This document shows positions 1 through 7,829 of a stretch of 37,125 nt of DNA, piece after piece. The notes below the pieces were generated by a model. It made no database searches. It was not told the origin of the DNA and worked only from the letters and a program-made list of their open reading frames with translations. The stretch lies in the NCBI GenBank assembly GCA_000722615.1, contig JOKI01000003.1:1-37125 (forward strand), in the 5' to 3' direction. Each line of letters starts with the position of its first letter. Positions within the stretch are counted from its first letter, which is position 1. The stretch comes from Pseudorhizobium pelagicum (lineage in GTDB: Bacteria; Pseudomonadota; Alphaproteobacteria; Rhizobiales; Rhizobiaceae). The position numbers and the translations under genes are program-made.

Positions 1-2
1 AT

Positions 3-86
3 CAGCCGATCCTCTACGGGATGTTCTGCGTGCTGATGGCCGTGGTCACTGGCTGGGGTGCCAGCCTGATCTTCCGCAAGGACTGA
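3..86 (+). CDS. C-terminal end of an unidentified membrane protein (partial)
   Basis: Only the last 27 codons before a TGA at 84-86 are present; the gene begins before the window. The visible peptide starts QPILYGMFCVLM and has one hydrophobic stretch of about 20 residues followed by a short basic tail ending FRKD. That is what the last transmembrane helix and cytoplasmic tail of an integral membrane protein look like. The reading frame is supported by a strong hairpin terminator 45 bases after the stop. The fragment is too short to name a family. Confidence 0.5.
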   Translation, partial: QPILYGMFCVLMAVVTGWGASLIFRKD

Positions 87-130
87 GGGCGCGACGCCCC
101 TTCCCCCCAGGTGAGCTATCGGCAGACGTC

Positions 131-164
131 GGGAAGGGCCGGCTGCGACCGACCGGCCCTTCCC
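131..164. terminator. Bidirectional intrinsic terminator between convergent genes
   Basis: A perfect 12-bp stem (GGGAAGGGCCGG at 131-142, CCGGCCCTTCCC at 153-164) encloses a 10-base loop and is followed by GTTT on the plus strand. It lies between the stop of the leftmost gene (86) and the stop of the convergent DUF4394 gene (175), so it can end both transcripts. The U-tract is short, so termination is inferred mainly from the stem and the position. Confidence 0.75.
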
Positions 165-174
165 GTTTCACGCG

Positions 175-963
175 TTACATCGCCGGGAGAACCGCAATGT
201 CGCGGATGTCGCCGTTGGCGCCGGTGATGTCGGCCGTCTTGGTCGCCTTGCCGGTCTCGATATCAACGGTGTGGAGCGCCGTGCCGGTGACGAGCCAGGC
301 GGTGTTCTCGCCATCGGCGGTCGTCTGGACGTCGAAGGCGTAGGTTGCCGGCATGCCCTCGGCGCCGAGCTTGCCGATCGCCTTCAGGGTGCCGTCGTTC
401 GGCTTGGTCTGCTGGATCAGGCCGCCGATGGTGGCGTCGATGTCGTACATCGCGGTCTTTTCCGGCTTGCCGTAGGAGTTGATGTAGGCAGCCGCGACGA
501 TGTTCGGCTCCTCGCCCTTGTGCATGTCGCCATCCTCGAAGGCGAGGCTGCCGTCGACCGTGACTTCACCGGTGTCCGGATGGACGCGGTGGTTGGTGGT
601 GCCGGTCATGTAGCGCAGGCGGTCGGCCATCGGGTTGAAGTCGACGATGACGGGGGCGTCGCCCATGGTCAGCGGCTTGTCCATCTTGGCAACTTCCGTG
701 GCGGCGCCCGATTCCATGTCGATGGTGACGATGGTGTTGTCCGCCGTGACGCCGACCAGCGTGTTGTTGGAGGGGCGCAGATCGATGCCGACGAGACTGT
801 CGACGCCGGTGACGTCCATGGTCCTGGAGACAGCCGGGGCGTCGGTGTCGAACATCACCAGGGTCTTGTCGCCGACCAGGCCGACAACCGGAGCCGCGGA
901 GGCGGCAACCGAGGTGGCCGCGAGGACGGTGGAGGTGATGAGAACTGTGCGAAGCGTGATCAT
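175..963 (-). CDS. Secreted DUF4394 domain protein
   Basis: The 262-residue product has an N-terminal signal peptide (MITLRTVL..., hydrophobic core, predicted cut after ASA near residue 23) and is probably exported. The rest is a run of short beta-rich repeats with G-x-D/N-x-T patterns, matching the DUF4394 family, whose biochemical role I do not know. I chose ATG 963 because GGGAG lies 7-8 bases upstream and the signal peptide then begins at residue 1; a further in-frame ATG at 990 has no ribosome site. It is divergent from an ECF sigma factor gene and has the same promoter signature (TGCATCC-N16-GTGT) in mirror image. That makes it the likely effector target of that sigma factor, much as surface proteins sit beside SigK/RskA pairs in other bacteria (an analogy). 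Confidence 0.82.
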   Translation of the reverse strand: MITLRTVLITSTVLAATSVAASAAPVVGLVGDKTLVMFDTDAPAVSRTMDVTGVDSLVGIDLRPSNNTLVGVTADNTIVTIDMESGAATEVAKMDKPLTMGDAPVIVDFNPMADRLRYMTGTTNHRVHPDTGEVTVDGSLAFEDGDMHKGEEPNIVAAAYINSYGKPEKTAMYDIDATIGGLIQQTKPNDGTLKAIGKLGAEGMPATYAFDVQTTADGENTAWLVTGTALHTVDIETGKATKTADITGANGDIRDIAVLPAM

Positions 964-1032
964 GTGGTTTCTCCCGTTTGATTGGTCCATTGCGAAGGTC
1001 AGCGCGGTTTGTTTCCTGCCGCCTCATAGGGA

Positions 1033-1061
1033 AGACACCTGGCACCTCAGGTTTGGATGCA
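1033..1061 (-). promoter_or_regulatory. Candidate ECF-sigma promoter for the DUF4394 gene
   Basis: Reading the minus strand, TGCATCC (1061-1055) is followed after exactly 16 bases by GTGTCT (1038-1033). The divergent promoter at 1085-1113 has the same upstream element, the same 16-base spacer and GTGTAT. The arrangement (conserved -35, GT-rich -10, 16-bp spacer) is typical of ECF sigma factors. It would give a leader of about 60 bases before ATG 963. Confidence 0.55.
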
Positions 1062-1084
1062 GAGGGCAAAAAAATAATCGCGGC

Positions 1085-1113
1085 TGCATCCCATCGGCAC
1101 GGCCGGCGTGTAT
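1085..1113 (+). promoter_or_regulatory. Candidate autoregulatory ECF-sigma promoter
   Basis: TGCATCC at 1085-1091, 16 bases, then GTGTAT at 1108-1113. It mirrors the element in front of the DUF4394 gene. A start site near 1119-1121 would fall on the in-frame ATG 1121 and leave about 36 bases before TTG 1157, which has a good ribosome site. That is why TTG 1157 is preferred as the sigma factor start. Confidence 0.55.
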
Positions 1114-1156
1114 ATCTGACATGGAAACGACAGCATTTGCCCTTGGGAGACCGGAC

Positions 1157-1717
1157 TTGAGCCTGGCACAGATGCCATCCGACGAGCTTGCGGCCTCGCT
1201 TGCAGCCTGCGCCCGCGGCGACCGCGGGGGATTGAAGCGGATCTTCGATGGCGAGGCCGCGCGGCTGATCGCGGTCGCCGAACGCATCCTGCGGCGCCGG
1301 GAGCTGGCCGAGGAAGTGGTGCAGGACGCCTTCATCCGCATCTGGACCAGCGCCCATCAATACAGCCCGGAGCGGGGATCGGCGCGCGGCTGGATCCATG
1401 CGATCGTGCGCAACCGGGCGCTCAACATGCTGCGCGACGGCCGGCGCGAGGACACGGTGGAGGACGACAGGCTGGAGACGCTGCGCGAGAGCGACCAGCT
1501 GGACCACATCCTGTCGGCCTGGCATGCGCTGGACCAGAACAGCCGGCTGCGCGAGTGCCTCGGTACGCTCGACGAGATGAAGCGGCGGGGCATCCTGCTC
1601 GCCTATGTCGGCGGCTATACGCATGGCGAGATCGCCGGACGCCTGCGGCTGCCGCTCGGCACGACGAAATCCTGGATCCGCCGCGGGCTTTCGGCACTTC
1701 GGGAGTGCATGGCATGA
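1157..1717 (+). CDS. ECF-family RNA polymerase sigma factor
   Basis: About 186 residues with both ECF regions. Region 2 carries AEEVVQDAFIRIW and the following RGWIHAIVRNRALNMLR. Region 4 carries the helix-turn-helix GYTHGEIAGRLRLPLGTTKSW. It should direct RNA polymerase to a small regulon and be held inactive by the anti-sigma factor encoded next, which overlaps it by four bases (ATGA). The RskA-type partner suggests the SigK-like group. Start choice: TTG 1157 has GGGAGA 6 bases upstream and fits the predicted transcript start; ATG 1121 is in frame, would add 12 residues, but would be nearly leaderless. The mirrored promoters suggest it drives its own operon and the divergent DUF4394 gene. 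Confidence 0.88.
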   Translation: MSLAQMPSDELAASLAACARGDRGGLKRIFDGEAARLIAVAERILRRRELAEEVVQDAFIRIWTSAHQYSPERGSARGWIHAIVRNRALNMLRDGRREDTVEDDRLETLRESDQLDHILSAWHALDQNSRLRECLGTLDEMKRRGILLAYVGGYTHGEIAGRLRLPLGTTKSWIRRGLSALRECMA

Positions 1718-2445
1718 TCTTCAACGAAACGACCATTCCCGAGATCGCCGACGAATATGTCCTCGGCCTGCTGGATGCCGCCGACCATGCGACCGTGGAG
1801 GCCGAGATGGAGCGCAATGCGGGCCTGCGGCAGGCGGTGGCGACAAGCCGCGACCGCTACCTGCCGCTCGACATGACTGCCGAAGCAGCCGCCGTGCCGC
1901 CAGGGCTCTGGACACAGATCGAGGCGGGGTTGGCCGATACCCCCGCTGCCGTGCCGCTTGGCGGGGCGACGCTTGCGCCCGAGGCCGTACTCACGCCCGC
2001 CGCCAACGACAACCGCGGCTTCGGCTGGAAGGCCGCCGCCCTGTCCTCGATGGCGGCGACGCTGGTACTGGCGGTGGCGCTGACCTGGAGCCTTGGCCGC
2101 AGGGCCGAGCCGATGGTGATTGCGGTGCTTCTCAACGAGACGGGCGAAGTGCAGGCTGTCGTCGAGGATTTCGGCAATGATACCGCCAACATCCGCCTGC
2201 TGGCCGACATCGCGGTGCCGGACGACAAGGCGGTGGAGGTCTGGACGCTTCCCTCCGCGGAGATGGGACCGGTATCGCTGGGTCTCCTCGAGGAGGGCCA
2301 GTCCGGGCGCTTGAAGGCGCCGCCGCTGCCGACGCCGCAGGATGCGCAGCTTTACGAGATCACGCTGGAGCAGGCGGGAGGCTCACCGACCGGGCGCCCA
2401 ACAGGACCCGTGCTGGCCAAGGGCTTTGCGAAACTGCCGCGCTGA
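1714..2445 (+). CDS. RskA-type anti-sigma factor
   Basis: 243 residues. The N-terminal cytoplasmic part (about 1-75) has the features of this family: ADEYVLGLLDAADHATVEAE followed by a PPGLW segment. One transmembrane helix runs at about 107-128. The periplasmic C-terminal part matches the RskA domain, with EVWTLP and a G-rich tail ending VLAKGFAKLPR. It should sequester the ECF sigma factor at the membrane until regulated proteolysis. Its ATG overlaps the sigma stop (ATGA at 1714-1717), which implies translational coupling and balanced stoichiometry. It ends 3 bases before the convergent pdeM stop, with no room for a terminator between them. Confidence 0.85.
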   Translation: MIFNETTIPEIADEYVLGLLDAADHATVEAEMERNAGLRQAVATSRDRYLPLDMTAEAAAVPPGLWTQIEAGLADTPAAVPLGGATLAPEAVLTPAANDNRGFGWKAAALSSMAATLVLAVALTWSLGRRAEPMVIAVLLNETGEVQAVVEDFGNDTANIRLLADIAVPDDKAVEVWTLPSAEMGPVSLGLLEEGQSGRLKAPPLPTPQDAQLYEITLEQAGGSPTGRPTGPVLAKGFAKLPR

Positions 2446-2448
2446 GGA

Positions 2449-3180
2449 TCAGGCAAGCAGGCTGCCGTAGCGGACCGAATAGATGCGGTCGCGGCCGAGC
2501 AGATGGGCAACCAGGGTCTCGCGATCGAAGAGGCCCTGCATGGCCCTGTGATTGAGGTCGAGGCCGCCGGCCAGGACGCCGAAGGCCGGCATCAGCAGAC
2601 GCGCGCCATCCGTCGCGAAACAGGGACGGCGGACGTATTTCTCGCGCCGGCGGACGGTGGCCGAGGGATGCAGGTGCCCGGCGATCTCGCCCTTGCCCGA
2701 AATCAGGCTCGGCTCGTGGCGGAAGGCCAGACCGCCATGGGCGAATTCGTCGGCGCATTCGCCCGGCAGGTCGACGGTGCCGTCGGGATCGTGGTTGCCG
2801 TTGATCCAGATCCAGTCGCGGCCGCGCGCCATGCCGGCAAGCAGCGCGCGCAGGTCCGCCGGCAGGTGCTCGGAGCCGCTGCGATCGTGAAAATTGTCGC
2901 CGAGCGAGATCACGATCTTCGGATCGTAGCGGGCGATGACGGCCGCCAGGATGTTGAGGGTGGCGATGGTGTCATAGGGCGGCAGCATCATGCCGCGCCG
3001 GGCAAAGGCTGCCCCTTTTTCCAGATGCAGGTCGGAGACTACCAGCAGCCCACTCTCCGGCAGGTAGAGGCTTCCGAGCGGGTCGCAGATCGCGACCACG
3101 TCGTTGACGACGATCTCTTCCGCACCGGCGGCCTTGCCGATCATGTTTGCGGTGCGGGCGGCGAGGCCGAGGCGGTGCAT
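2449..3180 (-). CDS. pdeM: Ligase-associated DNA damage response endonuclease PdeM
   Basis: A calcineurin-like metallophosphoesterase of about 243 residues. The metal-binding motifs appear in order: SDLHLEKG (D50, H52), GDNFHD (94-99), GNHD (128-131) and GHLH (168-171). The family is the small nuclease found beside the Lhr-like ligase-associated helicase and is thought to act in repair of damaged DNA ends. The helicase gene lies 88 bases upstream on the same strand, so they are probably co-transcribed. Start is uncertain: ATG 3180 was chosen; GTG 3219 would add 13 residues and ATG 3144 would remove 12, and none has a clear ribosome site. No DNA ligase or companion exonuclease gene is in the window. 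Confidence 0.85.
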   Translation of the reverse strand: MHRLGLAARTANMIGKAAGAEEIVVNDVVAICDPLGSLYLPESGLLVVSDLHLEKGAAFARRGMMLPPYDTIATLNILAAVIARYDPKIVISLGDNFHDRSGSEHLPADLRALLAGMARGRDWIWINGNHDPDGTVDLPGECADEFAHGGLAFRHEPSLISGKGEIAGHLHPSATVRRREKYVRRPCFATDGARLLMPAFGVLAGGLDLNHRAMQGLFDRETLVAHLLGRDRIYSVRYGSLLA

Positions 3181-3268
3181 CAAGGTCGTTTCGTCTTTCC
3201 GTTCGGCAGTCGAGCGCACTGCCGTGTCTGCCTGTATTCGGGGTCCCGGGCGAGACGACGCGGGAGCC

Positions 3269-5800
3269 CTAGGGTGCCATGGCTTCCGCGATCAGCTCTT
3301 CCGCGGCCTCCGCCAGCAATGCGTCCTGGGCTTCGCCCGGCACCGTTTCCCGACCGATCTCCAGCATGATGGGAACGGCGAGCGGCGAGACACGGTCGAG
3401 GTCGCGGTGGGTGATGTGCCCCTTGATTCTCGCCAGCATATCGCCAAGCCGGCCGATGTCCAAAAGTCCGGATGCGGCATCGCGCCGCGTCGCTTCCAGC
3501 AGGATGTGGTCCGGCTCGTGGCTGCGCAGCACGTCGTAGATCAGGTCCGTCGAGACGGTGACCTGGCGCCCGGTCTTCTCCTTTCCGGGGTGGCGGCGCT
3601 CGATCAAGCCGGAAATCACGGCACAATTGCGGAAGGTGCGCTTCAGCATGTAGCTTTCGTCGAGCCAGGCCTCGAGATCGTCACCCAGCATGTCCTCGTC
3701 GAACAGGTCGCCAAGGCTGAGCCGGCCCTGGCCGATCATGCCGCCCAGGTCGTTCAAGGCCCAGACCGCCAGCGAGTAATCGGTGGCAACGAAGCCGAGA
3801 GGGCGCGCCCCTGCCCGCTCCATCCGCCGGGTGAGCAGCATCCCGAGCGTCTGATGCGCCAGCCTGCCCTCGAAGCAATAGGCGATCATGAAGAAGCGCT
3901 TGCCGCGCGGGAAGGTCTCGATCAGCAGCTCGTCCTTCGCCGGCAGCATCGAGCGGTCCTTCTGCAGCGCCAGCCAGTCGCGCACCTGATCCGGCAGCGC
4001 CTGCCAGCGATCGGGATCGGCGAGCATGCCGCGCACCTGATCGGCAAGATAGGTGGAGAGCGGAAACTTGCCGCCGGCATAGGCGGGGATGCGCGGGTCC
4101 ATCGAGGCGGCGTTGGAGACGAGGCATTCGTTTTCGCGGATGCCCTCAAAGCGCAGCACCTTGCCGGCAAACAGGAAGGTGTCGCCCTGCACCAGCTGTT
4201 CGAGGAAATACTCCTCGACCTTGCCGAGCGACAGGCCACCGCGGCCGATGGTGCCCCGGGCATTGCGCTTGACCAGCCGCACGTTGAGCTCCGTCGCCTC
4301 CACTATGGTGCCGAGATTCATGCGGTATTGCTGGGCGATCTGCGGATTGGAGACGCGCCAGCGGCCCTCCGCGGTCTTCCGGATCTTGGCGTAGCGCTCG
4401 TAGGCGCGCAGCGCGTAGCCGCCGGTCGCGACGAAATCGACGGCACGTTCGAACATCTCCCAGGAAAGCTTAGCATAGGGCGAGGCACTGGTGATCTCCG
4501 CGTAGAGCTCCAGCGGATCGAAGGGTTCGGCGCAGGCCATGCCGAGGATATGCTGGGCGAGCACGTCGAGCGCGCCCTCGCCCACCGGCGGCGTATCCTG
4601 GGCGCCGAGATAATTGGCGTCCAGGGCTGCCTGGCATTCCATCACCTCGAAACGGTTGGCCGGAACCAGGATCGCCTTCGACGGCTCGTCCATGCGGTGG
4701 TTGGAGCGGCCGATGCGCTGGGCAAGCCGCGAGGCCCCTTTCGGTGCGCCGACGTGGACGACGAGATCGACGTCGCCCCAGTCGAGTCCGAGGTCGAGCG
4801 TCGAGGTGGCGACGACCGCCCGCAGCTTGTTGGCGGCCATCGCGGCCTCCACCTTGCGGCGCTGGCCGGCGTCCAGCGAGCCGTGATGGAGCGCGATCGG
4901 CAGGTTGTCGTCGTTGATCGTCCAGAGCTCCTGGAAGAGGAGTTCGGCCTGGAAGCGGGTATTGACGAAGATCAGCGTCGTCTTGTGTCGCTTGATCTCC
5001 TCGTAGACCTCCGGAATGGCATAGGTCGAGACATGGCCCGACCAGGGAATGCGCTTGTCCGTGTCGAGGATGGTGATGTCCGGCGGGGCACCGCCCTGGA
5101 CATGCACGAGGCCGGCCGGCGCTGCCGGGTGCTCGCCCTGGGGAACGAGCCAGCGCTGCAGGTCCATCGGGTGTGCGACCGTCGCCGAGAGGCCGATGGT
5201 CTGCATCTGCGGCGCATGGCGGCGCAGGCGGCCGAGCCCCAGCGACAGGAGATGGCCGCGCTTGGAGGTCACCAACGAATGCAGTTCGTCGAGGACGACG
5301 TACTTCAGGTCCTTGAAAAAGCGCTCGGCTTCCTTGTTGGCGAGCAGCAGCGCCACCTGTTCCGGCGTCGTCAGCAGGATATCGGGCGGCGAGAGCTTCT
5401 GGCGCTGGCGCTTGGCCTGGGGCGTATCTCCCGTGCGGTTCTCGATCGTGACCGTCAGACCCATCTCCGAGACGGGCTTCATCAGGTTGCGCTCGATATC
5501 GACCGCGAGCGCCTTGAGCGGCGAGATGTACAGCGTGTGGATGCCGGTGAAGGCCGATCCGGGCGGCATCTTGCCGCGCCGGGTCAGGTCCGTCAGCGAC
5601 GGCAGGAAGCCGGCGAGCGTCTTGCCGGCGCCGGTCGGCGCGATCAGCAGCATGCTCTCGCCGGCGGTGGCGCGGGAAAGAAGCTCGAGCTGATGGGGAC
5701 GCGGCTGCCAGCCCTTCTCGGCGAACCATTTCAGGAACGGCCGGGGCAGGAGCGCGGCATCACGGCCGGACGATGGGGGTATGACGAGATCCACCCGCAT
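3269..5800 (-). CDS. Ligase-associated DEXH-box DNA helicase (Lhr-like)
   Basis: 843 residues, the usual length for this family. Superfamily 2 motifs are clear: Walker A APTGAGKT (54-61), DELH (171-174), SAT (205-207) and motif VI QRIGRSNHR (361-369). A long C-terminal Lhr-type region follows. It should unwind damaged duplexes or RNA-DNA hybrids using ATP, together with PdeM encoded just downstream. ATG 5800 is the start; a 7-bp stem hairpin ends only 12 bases before it, with no obvious ribosome site. The opposite strand carries a long open frame over the same span, which is a composition shadow. Confidence 0.9.
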   Translation of the reverse strand: MRVDLVIPPSSGRDAALLPRPFLKWFAEKGWQPRPHQLELLSRATAGESMLLIAPTGAGKTLAGFLPSLTDLTRRGKMPPGSAFTGIHTLYISPLKALAVDIERNLMKPVSEMGLTVTIENRTGDTPQAKRQRQKLSPPDILLTTPEQVALLLANKEAERFFKDLKYVVLDELHSLVTSKRGHLLSLGLGRLRRHAPQMQTIGLSATVAHPMDLQRWLVPQGEHPAAPAGLVHVQGGAPPDITILDTDKRIPWSGHVSTYAIPEVYEEIKRHKTTLIFVNTRFQAELLFQELWTINDDNLPIALHHGSLDAGQRRKVEAAMAANKLRAVVATSTLDLGLDWGDVDLVVHVGAPKGASRLAQRIGRSNHRMDEPSKAILVPANRFEVMECQAALDANYLGAQDTPPVGEGALDVLAQHILGMACAEPFDPLELYAEITSASPYAKLSWEMFERAVDFVATGGYALRAYERYAKIRKTAEGRWRVSNPQIAQQYRMNLGTIVEATELNVRLVKRNARGTIGRGGLSLGKVEEYFLEQLVQGDTFLFAGKVLRFEGIRENECLVSNAASMDPRIPAYAGGKFPLSTYLADQVRGMLADPDRWQALPDQVRDWLALQKDRSMLPAKDELLIETFPRGKRFFMIAYCFEGRLAHQTLGMLLTRRMERAGARPLGFVATDYSLAVWALNDLGGMIGQGRLSLGDLFDEDMLGDDLEAWLDESYMLKRTFRNCAVISGLIERRHPGKEKTGRQVTVSTDLIYDVLRSHEPDHILLEATRRDAASGLLDIGRLGDMLARIKGHITHRDLDRVSPLAVPIMLEIGRETVPGEAQDALLAEAAEELIAEAMAP

Positions 5801-5812
5801 AAAATAAGCAGA

Positions 5813-5837
5813 AGCCGGCGAAAAAGAAGTGCCGGCT
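5813..5837 (-). terminator. Hairpin just upstream of the helicase start
   Basis: On the minus strand AGCCGGC (5837-5831) and GCCGGCT (5819-5813) form a perfect 7-bp stem with an 11-base loop, followed by TCTGCTTATTTT and then immediately the helicase ATG at 5800. It may end the sppA-ihfB-lapA transcript or attenuate read-through into the helicase gene. The T-rich tract is interrupted, so strength is uncertain. Confidence 0.45.
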
Positions 5838-5878
5838 AACGCTTAATGGCCGAGAGGGTCAGCGGCCACGCCCGCGGA

Positions 5879-6250
5879 TCAGTTCAGGGCCGGCGTCTTC
5901 ATCGGCGGGCCTGCCGGTGGCAGGCTTGCGGGGGTGACGGCCGTCGAAGGCGTCTTCTGCTTGTCTGCTTCGTTGTGCCACTTCACGGCTTCCCTGGCCT
6001 CGACGCGCGCCTGCTTGCGATGCTTGCCCTGCGTCCACCAGGTGCCGACCGAGCCGATGGCCATGCCGAGGATCAGTGCCAGCATGAGAAACAGGAAGAA
6101 AGGTGCCGTCAGAGACAGGACGCTGTCCTGCGGGCGGAAGGGATTGAGGGCCAGGGTGACGGTCTGGCGGTTGGCGACCGAAAGCACGACCAGCAGCACG
6201 CCGAGCGGCAACAGTATCACCAGATAAACGATCTTCTTGAGCCTCGTCAT
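5879..6250 (-). CDS. LapA-domain inner-membrane protein
   Basis: 123 residues with two hydrophobic segments (about 8-25 and 48-68) separated by a short loop containing ANRQTVTLALNPF. That is the signature of the lipopolysaccharide assembly protein A (DUF1049) domain. A charged, probably cytoplasmic tail follows (KHRKQARVEAREAVKWHNEADK) and then a Pro/Ala-rich end. In E. coli the related LapA works with LapB in controlling LPS synthesis; no LapB is visible here, so function is inferred from the domain only. GGAGAG lies about 5 bases before ATG 6250. It is the third gene of sppA-ihfB-lapA, an order I recall in other Rhizobiaceae, where trp genes usually follow rather than a helicase. Confidence 0.82.
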   Translation of the reverse strand: MTRLKKIVYLVILLPLGVLLVVLSVANRQTVTLALNPFRPQDSVLSLTAPFFLFLMLALILGMAIGSVGTWWTQGKHRKQARVEAREAVKWHNEADKQKTPSTAVTPASLPPAGPPMKTPALN

Positions 6251-6301
6251 GTCTCTCCGCCTTGTCTGCGCCCGTGGCGCCCTGCACTCCCAAGGCAGAA
6301 T

Positions 6302-6319
6302 AGGCGCCTGCCGGCGCCT
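6302..6319. repeat. Perfect hairpin between ihfB and the LapA-like gene
   Basis: AGGCGCC (6302-6308) and GGCGCCT (6313-6319) form a 7-bp stem with a 4-base loop. It sits 34 bases after the ihfB stop and 51 before the next start. There is no U-tract in the minus direction, so it is more likely a partial attenuator or RNA-stability element than a strong terminator. Confidence 0.45.
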
Positions 6320-6353
6320 TTCAAGAGCATCTGCCGATCAGAGGTGGTCAGCG

Positions 6354-6653
6354 TCAATCCGCCTCGTCCTCAAGACCGGGATTGAGACGCTCGCGCAGCT
6401 CCTTGCCCGTCTTGAAGAAGGGTACCCATTTTTCCTCGACGAAAACAGACTCGCCGGTGCGCGGGTTGCGGCCCGAACGGGACGGACGGTTCTTGACGGA
6501 GAAGGCGCCGAAGCCGCGCAGCTCGACCCGGTTTCCTGCCGCCAGAGCATCGGTGATCTCGTCGAGAACCGCGTTGACGATATTCTCGACATCGCGGTGG
6601 TAGAGGTGCGGATTTCGTGCCGCCACGATCTGGACCAGTTCCGACTTGATCAC
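6354..6653 (-). CDS. ihfB: Integration host factor subunit beta
   Basis: 99 residues, the usual HU/IHF size. It begins [18 protein letters not shown], has the DNA-contact arm with GRNPRTGE, and the preceding [11 protein letters not shown] strand pair, all as in IHF-beta. IHF is a heterodimeric DNA-bending protein that helps assemble promoters, particularly sigma-54 promoters such as those served by rpoN in this window. The alpha subunit is not here. The start is GTG at 6653, with AGGGGC about 6 bases upstream. It lies 26 bases after sppA and is probably in the same transcript. Confidence 0.95.
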   Translation of the reverse strand: MIKSELVQIVAARNPHLYHRDVENIVNAVLDEITDALAAGNRVELRGFGAFSVKNRPSRSGRNPRTGESVFVEEKWVPFFKTGKELRERLNPGLEDEAD

Positions 6654-6679
6654 GTTTGCCCCCTGAAAAAGCTAGATTT

Positions 6680-7633
6680 TCACTCGTGGCCAACCTGCCA
6701 AACGGAGACCAGACCGTCAAGGAACAACTTCTCGCCCCCGAACGGCCGCAGCGCCGCGGGACCCAGCACATCGGCCAGGCCGGTCAGCCGGAAAAACTGG
6801 GCCATGGCGCTGGCAAACCAGAGCGAGGAGGCGTCCTCGCTGTCCTTCCACTCCACCATCGGCAGGTTCTGGCTGACGCCCTTGTCCGCCAGATAGGCGC
6901 GGATTTCGGTTTCTCCGCCGAGCGTATCCACCAGCCGGGCTTCGAGCGCCTGGCGGCCGGTGAATATCGAACCGTCGGCAAGCCGCAGCGCCTCGTTGCG
7001 GGGCAGATTGCGCCGTTCCGCCACGAGATCCACGAACCAGTCATAGCTATCCATGATCATCGAGCGGATCATCTGCTGTGCTTCTTCGCTGGGCGGGTGG
7101 AAGGGAGAGGGTTCCGCCTTCAGGGGCGACGACTTGATCTCTTCCAGCGAGATGCCGACCTTGTCCATCAGTTCCTCGATCTGAGGGTACTGGAAGATCA
7201 CGCCGATCGAGCCGGTGATCGAGCTTTCGCCCGCCACGATCGTGTCGCCGGCGGTGGCGATCATGTAGCCGGCGGAGGCCGCCAGCGTGCGGATGTCGGA
7301 GACGACCGGCTTCTTTTCGGCCACCGCACGGATCGCCTTGAAAATCCGCTCGCCGCCATAGGTGGTGCCGCCCGGCGAGGAGATGGAGACGACGAGCGCC
7401 TTGGCGTTGGGGCTGTCGCCGATCTCCTTCAGCCGCTCGAGAAGCTCCGTATCGTCCTGGATCATTCCGGAGATCTTCACGTGGGCCACGTGCTGAACGG
7501 CCGAGCCGCCCTCGCCGCCGCCGAGCCGGTAGAGGGCAAAGCCGAGCCCGATGATGACCAGCAGGGCGAGAATGCGCCAGAAGCTCAGCTTCCGGCGCAG
7601 GCGCCTGCGATCGAGAATTGCCAGTTGATCCAT
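6680..7633 (-). CDS. sppA: Signal peptide peptidase SppA (short, single-domain form)
   Basis: 317 residues. An N-terminal transmembrane helix (about 20-36) is followed by an S49 serine protease domain. The candidate nucleophile is S120 in AASAGYM and the general base K172 in SPLKAEPS. Their spacing of 52 residues equals that of the Ser147/Lys199 pair in Bacillus SppA, as I recall it. GSIGVI at 141-146 is also conserved. It degrades cleaved signal peptides in the membrane. ATG 7633 follows AGGGAA by about 6 bases; the frame stays open further upstream but without a ribosome site. It is the first gene of the sppA-ihfB-lapA group and divergent from lptC. Confidence 0.92.
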   Translation of the reverse strand: MDQLAILDRRRLRRKLSFWRILALLVIIGLGFALYRLGGGEGGSAVQHVAHVKISGMIQDDTELLERLKEIGDSPNAKALVVSISSPGGTTYGGERIFKAIRAVAEKKPVVSDIRTLAASAGYMIATAGDTIVAGESSITGSIGVIFQYPQIEELMDKVGISLEEIKSSPLKAEPSPFHPPSEEAQQMIRSMIMDSYDWFVDLVAERRNLPRNEALRLADGSIFTGRQALEARLVDTLGGETEIRAYLADKGVSQNLPMVEWKDSEDASSLWFASAMAQFFRLTGLADVLGPAALRPFGGEKLFLDGLVSVWQVGHE

Positions 7634-7829
7634 GGGTTTCCCTTGCTTGCCGCGGGCTCTACGGGGCAATGCCCGTCCATGCGCGACTGCTATCACGATT
7701 TTATGTGGCCCGTTATTGTTTGTTGATGCATAAAAAACCATATTGCGCTGAAATACGGAAGCCACTCCGCCTTCCGCCCGAGAGTGGCGCAGACAAAAAC
7801 GCGGACATGCAAGGAAACACGCCCAGCCG

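Noticed and set aside
566..1624. A 352-codon minus-strand frame spanning the DUF4394/sigma intergenic region
   Set aside because: It is repetitive His/Arg-rich translation of the opposite strands of the sigma gene and an off-frame of DUF4394, and would cover both mirrored promoters.
3104..5839. A 911-codon plus-strand open frame opposite the helicase
   Set aside because: It is antisense to a helicase with all SF2 motifs; its product is a low-complexity Arg/Gly/Ala/His-rich sequence without domains, as expected from GC-rich third positions.
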